DNA from: Synechococcus sp. CB0101
Lineage (GTDB): Bacteria > Cyanobacteriota > Cyanobacteriia > PCC-6307 > Cyanobiaceae
DNA: 64,000 nucleotides
Assembly: GCF_000179235.2 (NCBI RefSeq)
Contig: NZ_CP039373.1
Coordinates: 2,390,554 to 2,454,553 of the forward strand
Direction of reading: 5' to 3'
Each line of letters opens with the position of its first letter. Positions within the stretch are counted from its first letter, which is position 1. The notes beneath the pieces were generated by a model. That model was not told where the DNA came from and searched no databases. It worked only from the letters and a program-made list of their open reading frames with translations. The translations under genes and the position numbers were made by a program. Shown in pieces: positions 55,883 through 64,000 of the stretch.

Positions 55883-56788
55883 TTGCTGACTGGCTTTTTG
55901 GCACCGCTGCAGACCTGGTTGGCGCTGCTGCGCTGGGATAAACCAAGCGGCCGTTTGATCCTGCTGATTCCGGCGGGCTGGAGCCTCTGGCTGTTGCCGC
56001 AGGCGCCACCCCCGGCGGTGCTGGTGGGCTGGATTGTGCTCGGCGGGCTTGCGGTGAGCGGCGCGGGCTGCGTGGCGAACGACCTCTGGGATCGGCGCAT
56101 CGATCCCCAGGTGGAACGCACCCGCGAACGCCCCCTGGCCAGCGGCCGCATCAGCGTGGCGGCGGCCGTTCTGTTGCTGGCCCTCTGCCTGATGGCGGCG
56201 CTGGCTGTGGTGCTCTGGGGTTTACCGGCAGCAAGCCGCGGCCTCTGCCTGGGGCTGGCGATTGCAGCCCTGCCGCCGGTGCTGCTCTACCCCTCCGCCA
56301 AGCGCTGGTTTGGCTACCCCCAAGCTGTGCTCGCCCTGTGCTGGGGGTTCGCCGTGCTGATCCCCTGGGCCGCCGGCAGCGGCAGCCTGCAGGGGGGCTG
56401 GCCCCTGGCCGCCGTGTGGCTCGCCACCTGCCTGTGGACCTTCGGCTTCGACACCGTGTACGCGATGGCCGACCGCGACGACGATGCGCGGGTGGGGGTG
56501 CGCAGCTCAGCCTTAAGCCTTGGCGATCGGGCGCCCGTGGTGGTGGGCTGGTGCTACGGCGCCGCTGCCCTGCTGGTGGCCTGGGCCGCCGCCATGCAGG
56601 GAGTGCATGGCGGCTTCTGGCTGCTCTGGCTGGTGAGCGCCGTTGGCTGGTGGCGCGAAGCCCGGCGGCTGCAGAGCCCCGACTTGCCCCGCTCCACCTT
56701 CGGGCTTCATTTCCGCCATCAGGTGTTGCTCGGGGCTTTGCTGCTCCTCGCCCTCGTTGTGGGCCGCAGCGGAGGGCTCACCCCATGA
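55883..56788 (+). CDS. UbiA-type polyprenyltransferase (4-hydroxybenzoate class)
   Basis: Membrane prenyltransferase of the UbiA family, 301 aa, about eight helices. The two Asp-rich Mg-prenyl-PP sites are NDLWDRRIDPQVERTRERPLA (near residue 63) and FDTVYAMADRDDDARVG (near 188). In cyanobacteria this group prenylates 4-hydroxybenzoate on the plastoquinone route. There is no ATG; TTG 55883 fits the family length, and upstream in-frame ATGs lie inside ppx. LdcA overlaps its stop by ATGA. Confidence 0.9.
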   Translation: MLTGFLAPLQTWLALLRWDKPSGRLILLIPAGWSLWLLPQAPPPAVLVGWIVLGGLAVSGAGCVANDLWDRRIDPQVERTRERPLASGRISVAAAVLLLALCLMAALAVVLWGLPAASRGLCLGLAIAALPPVLLYPSAKRWFGYPQAVLALCWGFAVLIPWAAGSGSLQGGWPLAAVWLATCLWTFGFDTVYAMADRDDDARVGVRSSALSLGDRAPVVVGWCYGAAALLVAWAAAMQGVHGGFWLLWLVSAVGWWREARRLQSPDLPRSTFGLHFRHQVLLGALLLLALVVGRSGGLTP

Positions 56789-57672
56789 CCCTCTGGCCAG
56801 CGCCCCTGCGCCGCGGTGATCGGGTGCAGCTGGCGGCCGCCAGCTCCGCGCTCCAGGCCGATGCGCTCCAGCGGCTGGAGGGCGGCATCGCCGTGCTCGA
56901 GAGCTGGGGCCTGCAGGTTGATCCCCACCCTGAGCCGCTGCGGCGCTGGGGCCATCTGGCCGGCACCGATCACGAACGCCTGGACGACCTCCAAAGCGAA
57001 GCGCCACTCGTGGCCTGCCTGAGGGGCGGCTGGGGCGCCGCCCGCCTACTGGAGCACCCAGGCCTCTTGCGCCCGAGCGGGGCTGGCCAATGGCTCCTGG
57101 GCTACTCGGATGTGACCTCGCTGCTCTGGGCCCGCCAGGCCGCCGGCATCACCGGCGGGATCCATGGCCCGATGCTCACCAGCCTGGCCGCCGAACCCAG
57201 CTGGAGCCAGGAGCGCTTGCGCCAACTGCTGTTCGGCGAACCCCTGCCCGCCCTCGCCGGCACCCCCTGGGTGAGCGGCGTGGCGGATGGGCCTCTGCTG
57301 GTGGGCAATCTCACCGTGGCCACCCATCTACTGGGCACGGCACACCTCCCCGAGCTGCGGGGGGCGGTGCTGGTGCTGGAAGACATCGGCGAGGCCCCCT
57401 ACCGCCTCGATCGGATGCTCACCCACTGGCGCCTCAGCGGAGCGCTGCAGCAACTAGCAGGGATCGGCTTCGGCAGCTTCAGCGACTGCAGCGACACAGA
57501 CGACGCAACCGACACGTGGCGGGCTGTGCTGCAGGAGCGCACCAGCGATCTGGGTATTCCGGTGCTGGCGGATCTTCCGGTGGGCCATGAACCCGGCAAT
57601 GCAGCCCTGGCCCTTGGCCAGCGGGTGCAGCTGGATGCCACCGGGGGTGAGCTGGTGGTGCTTCAGGCCTGA
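56785..57672 (+). CDS. S66 family LD-carboxypeptidase (LdcA-like)
   Basis: Cytoplasmic peptidase that removes the terminal D-Ala from recycled murein tetrapeptides, 295 aa. The nucleophile Ser is in [12 protein letters not shown] (near residue 112), with the catalytic Glu expected in [16 protein letters not shown] and the His in VGHEPGN. The N-terminal [15 protein letters not shown] pattern is typical of S66. It overlaps both the prenyltransferase (ATGA) and, convergently, ispD by 10 bases. Confidence 0.9.
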   Translation: MTLWPAPLRRGDRVQLAAASSALQADALQRLEGGIAVLESWGLQVDPHPEPLRRWGHLAGTDHERLDDLQSEAPLVACLRGGWGAARLLEHPGLLRPSGAGQWLLGYSDVTSLLWARQAAGITGGIHGPMLTSLAAEPSWSQERLRQLLFGEPLPALAGTPWVSGVADGPLLVGNLTVATHLLGTAHLPELRGAVLVLEDIGEAPYRLDRMLTHWRLSGALQQLAGIGFGSFSDCSDTDDATDTWRAVLQERTSDLGIPVLADLPVGHEPGNAALALGQRVQLDATGGELVVLQA

Positions 57673-58346
57673 CGCGCCGCCAACACCGCTTCGGCGATCG
57701 TGAGATCAAAGGGGGTGGTGATTTTGATGTTCGCTGGCGACGACTCCATGACGGAGACCGCCCAGCCCAACCGCTCAAACAGAGAGGCGTCATCGGTGAC
57801 GCTCCAGCCCTCAGCACGGGCGCGGGTATGGGCCTGGCGCAGCTGCTCCACCGGGAACCCCTGCGGTGTCTGCGCGCCCCAGAGGTGAGAACGATCCGGG
57901 GTGTCTTGAATCAACCCCTGGTCGTCCACCCGCTTGATCGTGTCGGTGACGGGCGCTGCAGCGATCACCGCCGCGCCGCCATCGACGGCAGCCGCACAAC
58001 GATCGATCAAGCCCGGCTCCACCAGGCAGCGGGCACCGTCGTGAATCAGCACAGAACGGGCATCGTCCGGCAGCGCCGCCAGACCGTTGCACACCGAATC
58101 CTGGCGGGTGTCCCCCCCTTGAATCCACGCCACCGGCTTTTGGGGATTGGCGGCCTCCACCATCGCCAGGATGTCGGCCTGATCGATGGGTTGCCCCACG
58201 ATCCCGATCCAATGGATCGAGGCGGAGGCCAGGGCCGCCTCGAGGGTCCAAGCCAGTACAGGCCTGCCCGCCACCTCCAGCAGCAGCTTGTTGCGTTCAG
58301 CCCCCATGCGGCGGCCGCTGCCGGCACAGGCGATCAGCAAATGCAT
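57663..58346 (-). CDS. ispD: 2-C-methyl-D-erythritol 4-phosphate cytidylyltransferase
   Basis: Third step of the MEP isoprenoid pathway, 227 aa. The nucleotide-binding start [20 protein letters not shown] is slightly altered (usually PAAGSG). Other motifs are [11 protein letters not shown] (near residue 100) and [10 protein letters not shown] (near 152). ATG 58346 is chosen over a start at 58373. Isoprenoid supply links it to the nearby prenyltransferase, though on opposite strands. Confidence 0.94.
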   Translation of the reverse strand: MHLLIACAGSGRRMGAERNKLLLEVAGRPVLAWTLEAALASASIHWIGIVGQPIDQADILAMVEAANPQKPVAWIQGGDTRQDSVCNGLAALPDDARSVLIHDGARCLVEPGLIDRCAAAVDGGAAVIAAAPVTDTIKRVDDQGLIQDTPDRSHLWGAQTPQGFPVEQLRQAHTRARAEGWSVTDDASLFERLGWAVSVMESSPANIKITTPFDLTIAEAVLAARQA

Positions 58347-58378
58347 GGCGGGTCCTGGGCTGAGTAATCCCACCTACA

Positions 58379-58384
58379 TACAAT
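58379..58384 (+). promoter_or_regulatory. Possible -10 element upstream of the GT9-like gene
   Basis: TACAAT, a close match to TATAAT, 24 bp before ATG 58408 in a short AT-richer gap. No good -35 seen. Confidence 0.35.
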
Positions 58385-58407
58385 CAGTCGACGCTCCGCC
58401 TGCGGCC

Positions 58408-59244
58408 ATGCGCGTTCTGTTTCTGGTTCCAGGCGGCCTCGACGCGCAGCTGCACTGCCTGCCGGCAGCGGCTGAAGTCGCCCAAGCGCTCGGAGCCCAG
58501 ATCCAGGTGGCCTGTGCCCCTGCGGCAGCCAGCGCCTGGAGCCTGCTGCCAGCCGTCGAAAAGCTGATTCCCTTCGATTTCAACGGCAACCCCACGCTCG
58601 CCGATTGGGCCAATTTGCTGGGGAATGTGCGTGAGCCCGACTTCCAGGCCTGCATCAACCTGGCCAGCGGGCGCCAGGTTGATCTGATGCTCTCGATGAG
58701 CCACATCCCCACCCGCGTGGCCGCCGGCGGTTTCTCAGCCACCAACTCGGTGTCAGCGGGCAGCGGCTGGCCGGCCCAGGGGATGGCTGCCTACCTGAAG
58801 CCCCTCGGCCTGAACCTCGACGCCAACAGCTTCCGGCTCGCCCTGCCCAAGCCCGCCCTGGAGCAGGCCGCCACACAACTGCCGCCAGGCCAGGGGCCGG
58901 CTCTGCTGCTCGCCCCTTCAGGCGACGCCGGTGATTGGCCCAGCCAGCTCTGGCAGGAGCTCCCGGATCAGGTGCGCGCCAAGCTCCCCGACCTGCGGGT
59001 GGTGCACGCGAACCGCAGCGGCAAGCTGCTGGAGCGTGCCGCTCAGGTGGCCAGCTGTGATGTGGTGCTGAGCAGCGATCCGATCACCACAGAGCTGGCG
59101 TTGCTTGCAGGCATGCCACTGGTAGCCCTGGGCCGTGATGTCGCTGGCCTGCCCAGCCGCCAGGGTGTTCAGGCGGTAGGCCAGGCCGGCCAGCTGCAAC
59201 AGCTCGATTCCGCGGCGGTTCTGACCGCCCTCGGCCTGGGATGA
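58408..59244 (+). CDS. Glycosyltransferase family 9-like protein
   Basis: A 278-aa protein similar to ADP-heptose:LPS heptosyltransferase-like GT9 proteins of picocyanobacteria. It begins VLFLVPGGLDAQLHCLPAA, and the C-terminal half has the expected nucleotide-sugar region ALLLAPSGDAGDWPSQLWQ and SCDVVLSSDPITTELALLAG. It is shorter than usual GT9 enzymes (about 320-350), so activity is uncertain. The K+ channel gene overlaps its stop by ATGA. Confidence 0.7.
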   Translation: MRVLFLVPGGLDAQLHCLPAAAEVAQALGAQIQVACAPAAASAWSLLPAVEKLIPFDFNGNPTLADWANLLGNVREPDFQACINLASGRQVDLMLSMSHIPTRVAAGGFSATNSVSAGSGWPAQGMAAYLKPLGLNLDANSFRLALPKPALEQAATQLPPGQGPALLLAPSGDAGDWPSQLWQELPDQVRAKLPDLRVVHANRSGKLLERAAQVASCDVVLSSDPITTELALLAGMPLVALGRDVAGLPSRQGVQAVGQAGQLQQLDSAAVLTALGLG

Positions 59245-60353
59245 AACGCCCGCGCCGGCCGATCCGTCGCCGGCCAGGCCTGCGCGGTGCCCTCGCCCGG
59301 CAACCCTGGGCCGGGCCCCTTCTGGCCCTCGCGCTGGTGGTGAACGGCGGCGCCCTCGGCTACCGCCTCACCGAAGGCTGGGACTGGGGCGATTGCTACT
59401 GGATGGTGCTGATCACCCTCAGCACCCTCGGCTTCAGTGATGAGCACACCCCCCTAATTCACACCGGGGGGCGGATCGTCACAGCCCTGCTGCTGGTGGG
59501 CGGCCTGGTGGTGGTGCAGCAGACCATCCAGAAACTGCTGGAATTAACCAACTCCGGCTATTTCCGGCGGCTGCGTGAACGGCGCTACCGCCAACAGCTC
59601 AAACGCACGATGAATCAGCACGTGATCCTCTGCGGCTACGGCCGGATCGGGCGGGAGATCGCCGAACAGCTCAGCGGCGAAGGCGTGCCGATCCTGGTGG
59701 TGGAAAACGATCCGGATCGCATCGAAGAAGCCCAACAACGCGGGCTCACCGTGCTGCAGGGCGACGCCACCTTCGATGAAACCCTCGAAGAAGCGGGTAT
59801 TCATCACTGCAGGGCGCTGGTGGCGGCCCTGCCCAGCAACGCCGCCAACCTCTACGTGATCCTCAGCGCCCGGGGCCTGGCCCCACGCACCCGCCTGATT
59901 GCCCGGGCCGACAGCGAGGAGGCCGAAGGCAAGCTGCGCCTGGCGGGCGCCGACCAGGTGGTGAGTCCGTACGTGGCCGGCGGTCGCACCATGGCCGCCA
60001 CGGCCCTGCGCCCCCTGGCCGTGACCTTCATGGAACTGCTGGCCGGCAGCGACTGCGAGGTGGAGGAGTTCCAGCTCAGCGATGACCCGAGCCACCTGGG
60101 TGACCTCAACGGCGCCAGCCTGGCGGAATTGCAGCTGGGCCGCCGCAGCGGCGCCCTGGTGCTGGCGATCCGCAATCCCCAGGCCAGCTCGAGCAGCAGC
60201 GGTACCCCGGAACCCCTGCTCGCCAACCCAGGTGGTGATGTGCGTCTTGCACCAGGACAACTACTGGTGGTGATGGGCAGCAAGCAACAACTGCAGCGTT
60301 TCGGCGACCTGCTCGGCTCGGCCCTGGAGGGCGTGGCAAGCATGCCGGCCTGA
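59241..60353 (+). CDS. Two-helix potassium channel with RCK/TrkA domain
   Basis: A 370-aa channel protein with the MthK-like plan: two membrane helices around a pore loop (about residues 25-100), then an RCK-N domain starting [18 protein letters not shown] (near 128) and an RCK-C domain (about 255-360). The selectivity filter at residues 62-67 reads TLGFSD, not the standard TVGYGD, so ion preference may differ. Acidic residues (ENDPDRIEE) fit a nucleotide-binding Rossmann fold. It overlaps the GT9-like gene by ATGA. Confidence 0.85.
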   Translation: MKRPRRPIRRRPGLRGALARQPWAGPLLALALVVNGGALGYRLTEGWDWGDCYWMVLITLSTLGFSDEHTPLIHTGGRIVTALLLVGGLVVVQQTIQKLLELTNSGYFRRLRERRYRQQLKRTMNQHVILCGYGRIGREIAEQLSGEGVPILVVENDPDRIEEAQQRGLTVLQGDATFDETLEEAGIHHCRALVAALPSNAANLYVILSARGLAPRTRLIARADSEEAEGKLRLAGADQVVSPYVAGGRTMAATALRPLAVTFMELLAGSDCEVEEFQLSDDPSHLGDLNGASLAELQLGRRSGALVLAIRNPQASSSSSGTPEPLLANPGGDVRLAPGQLLVVMGSKQQLQRFGDLLGSALEGVASMPA

Positions 60354-60409
60354 GGGCCAGCCTGGGCCCAGATCTACGCTCGCTCGACCCGAGCACTCCC
60401 CCTCCTTCC

Positions 60410-61162
60410 ATGGCCGACGCCACTCCCCTCAGCGGACAAGTTGCCCTGGTGACTGGCGCCAGCCGCGGCATCGGTGCCGCCATTGCCAAGGAACTGGCCA
60501 ACGCCGGCGCCACGGTGGTGGTGAACTACGCCAGCTCCCCTGCTGCCGCTGAAGCCGTGGTGGGTGAGATCACCGCCGCGGGCGGGAACGCCTGGGCCCA
60601 TCAGGCGAACGTGGCCGATGAGGAGCAGGTGGAAGGCCTGATCAAGACGGTGCTGGAGAAAGAAGGTCGGCTGGATGTGTTGGTGAACAACGCCGGCATC
60701 ACCCGCGATGGCCTGCTGATGCGCATGAAGAGCGGCGACTGGCAGAGCGTGATCGATCTCAACCTCACCGGCGTGTTTCTCTGCACCCGCGCCGTGAGCC
60801 GCTCGATGCTGAAGGCGAGAGCTGGCCGCATCATCAACATCACCTCGGTGGTGGGCCTGATGGGCAACCCCGGCCAGGCCAACTACAGCGCCGCCAAGGC
60901 CGGCGTGATCGGCCTCACCCGCAGCAGCGCCGCTGAATTCGCCAGCCGCGGCGTCACTGTGAATGCCGTCGCTCCCGGGTTCATCGAGAGCGACATGACG
61001 GCCGAGCTCGACAAGGAACCGATCCTGAAAGCGATTCCGCTGGGCCGCATGGGCCAGCCGGGCGAAGTCGCCAGCGCTGTTCGCTTCCTCGCCGCCGATC
61101 CCGCCGCCGCCTACATGACGGGCCAGGTGCTGCAGGTGGATGGGGGCATGGTGATGCGCTGA
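60410..61162 (+). CDS. fabG: 3-oxoacyl-[acyl-carrier-protein] reductase
   Basis: Short-chain dehydrogenase that performs the first reduction of fatty-acid elongation, 250 aa. The NADPH-binding [15 protein letters not shown], the [14 protein letters not shown] strand, catalytic Ser ([11 protein letters not shown]) and YxxxK ([11 protein letters not shown], with Tyr and Lys) are all present, plus the C-terminal [13 protein letters not shown] 60410 is clear. This level of match favours FabG over other SDRs. Confidence 0.95.
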   Translation: MADATPLSGQVALVTGASRGIGAAIAKELANAGATVVVNYASSPAAAEAVVGEITAAGGNAWAHQANVADEEQVEGLIKTVLEKEGRLDVLVNNAGITRDGLLMRMKSGDWQSVIDLNLTGVFLCTRAVSRSMLKARAGRIINITSVVGLMGNPGQANYSAAKAGVIGLTRSSAAEFASRGVTVNAVAPGFIESDMTAELDKEPILKAIPLGRMGQPGEVASAVRFLAADPAAAYMTGQVLQVDGGMVMR

Positions 61163-61166
61163 ACCC

Positions 61167-63214
<2,048 letters not shown>

Positions 63215-63230
63215 TGCCGCTGACGCCGGT

Positions 63231-63422
63231 TCAGAGCGCCCGCACCAAGCGGGCGTGAATCCGGCAGACAGCCAAAGCCTCACGGGGCGGATCGGAACAG
63301 AGCCGCCCCAATTCCCGATTCAGCGCCTGCAGTTCACCCATCGGCAGGCCTGCCACAGGCGCCACCAGCAGCAGCCCGCCCAGGGCCAGTGGCACCATCG
63401 CGTGCAATCGCAGGGGGGCCAT
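63231..63422 (-). CDS. Small exported protein, 63 aa
   Basis: A 63-aa protein with a signal-like N-terminus (LHAMVPLALGGLLLVAPVAG) and a mature part with two Cys in a short helical region (LGRLCSDPPREALAVCRIHARL) that could form a disulfide. No family is recognised. ATG 63422 is used. It ends 17 bp from the convergent groEL stop. Confidence 0.6.
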   Translation of the reverse strand: MAPLRLHAMVPLALGGLLLVAPVAGLPMGELQALNRELGRLCSDPPREALAVCRIHARLVRAL

Positions 63423-63491
63423 CAATACCTCCCGTAAGACGCTTGAGACTCACTCAGTCTGCAGCTTGGTGCGGCCGAGTTGGCGCAAGCT

Positions 63492-64000
63492 TCAAAAAGC
63501 TTCGAGCGCGCGGCGGTAGGCCGCCACCTGCAGATCCACTCCGGTGATGGCCGTGCCGACCACCACGGCATCAGCGCCAAGGCTGCGCGCCTGCACGGCC
63601 TGCTCAGAGCTGGCGAGGCCACCCTCACAGATCAGGAACGTATCGGCCGGGAGCTCGCGCCGCAAGTGAGGGATGAGCTCCCAGGCGGGGGGCTTCAGCG
63701 CTGTGGTGGCTTCGGTGTAGCCGAACAGGGTGGTTCCCACCCATTGGCAGCCCAGGGCTGCTGCCTGCAGGCCATTGGCCAGGCTGTCGACATCGGCCAT
63801 CAGCACGGCACCCAGATCGGTGCGGGCACGCTGCACCAGCTCAGCGAGCACGGCGCCATCGGGGCGAACCCGCTCGGTGGCATCGAGGGCGATCACATCG
63901 GCGCCTGCCGCCCAAACCGCCTGGATCTCCTCCCAGCCAGGCGTGATGTACACAGGGCTATCGGGGAAGGTGCGCTTCCAAAGCCCCACGATCAGGGCGT
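63492..64000 (-). CDS. nanE: N-acetylmannosamine-6-phosphate 2-epimerase, 5' end beyond the window
   Basis: Partial NanE, about 169 residues seen of about 230. It converts ManNAc-6-P to GlcNAc-6-P. Visible parts include FPDSPVYITPGWEEI, the strand DVIALDATERVRPDG, ADVDSLANGLQAA, and the phosphate-binding LICEGGLASSEQAVQARSLGADAVVVGTAI. The frame is still open at the right edge, so the start lies outside. It probably handles amino sugars from cell-wall turnover or surface glycans. Confidence 0.92.
   Translation of the reverse strand, partial: ALIVGLWKRTFPDSPVYITPGWEEIQAVWAAGADVIALDATERVRPDGAVLAELVQRARTDLGAVLMADVDSLANGLQAAALGCQWVGTTLFGYTEATTALKPPAWELIPHLRRELPADTFLICEGGLASSEQAVQARSLGADAVVVGTAITGVDLQVAAYRRALEAF

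Overview
The window is a dense, GC-rich stretch of a cyanobacterial chromosome, most likely from the Synechococcus/Cyanobium (alpha-cyanobacterial, picocyanobacterial) lineage. The evidence is a set of oxygenic-photosynthesis genes (petG, cytM, petC-petA, psaF-psaJ, a high-light-inducible protein, chlI, crtL-type lycopene cyclase, a CURT1/CAAD-like thylakoid protein), the small RNA Yfr1 in its usual place between a guaB-type gene and trxA, and many short conserved cyanobacterial proteins of unknown function. Genes are packed tightly. Many consecutive genes overlap by 4 bases (ATGA) or 1 base (TGATG), and several convergent pairs share or abut palindromic stop codons. I saw no insertion sequence, prophage, CRISPR array, integron or other clear sign of a recent island.

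Layout. 0-11.4 kb: a PgpH-like 7TM-HD phosphohydrolase and a PAO-like Rieske oxygenase (+), then a RluA-type pseudouridine synthase and a SemiSWEET (-). Next is a cluster of small unknowns that includes a 93-aa SepF-like protein, a Nif11-domain protein and a DUF427 protein, followed by a coiled-coil membrane protein and the stump of an aminotransferase. A 2OG-Fe oxygenase, a sugar-type ABC permease overlapping leuA, and a NYN-domain protein close the region. 11.4-21.6 kb: GH57 glucan-branching-type enzyme, ArsS-like radical SAM enzyme, lycopene cyclase and gyrA (-), HcyBio-family protein, CAAD/CURT1-like protein, guaB3, Yfr1 and trxA. 21.7-32.5 kb: LOG-family protein, hisH, rsmD, petG (-), cytM, TrmJ-like methyltransferase, a class-A beta-lactamase-like serine hydrolase with a probable N-terminal frameshift, DUF3370 protein, chlI, ruvC, 5-formyl-THF cyclo-ligase, small proteins, sufE and hom.

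32.6-46.3 kb: oligopeptide-type ABC binding protein and permease, DUF1400 hydrolase (-), MFS and CDF transporters, ychF (-), an RND/HlyD-type adaptor, wecB (-), pilT, Hlip (-), tsaD (-), and psaF-psaJ ending at a strong intrinsic terminator. 46.3-53.2 kb: gmk (-), a RqcH/NFACT protein, tatC, DUF3067 (-), petC-petA-lgt-cobM and tRNA-Val(CAC). 53.2-64 kb: RodZ-like protein, ppx (-), ubiA-type prenyltransferase, LdcA, ispD (-), a GT9-like protein, a K+ channel with an unusual selectivity filter, fabG, a groEL without groES, and nanE running off the right edge.

Functionally the window mixes photosynthetic electron transport (cytochrome b6f subunits PetA, PetC and PetG; PSI subunits PsaF and PsaJ; CytM), pigment and isoprenoid synthesis (ChlI, CrtL, UbiA, IspD, CobM), amino-acid synthesis (LeuA, HisH, Hom), RNA modification and translation quality control (RluA, RsmD, TrmJ, TsaD, YchF, RqcH), and envelope functions (TatC, Lgt, PilT, RodZ, LdcA, WecB, NanE). 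I found no convincing new multi-gene system. The items most worth checking are the truncated SepF-like gene with its unknown partner, the beta-lactamase-like frameshift, the aminotransferase relic, the channel filter variant and the interlocked palindromic stops.
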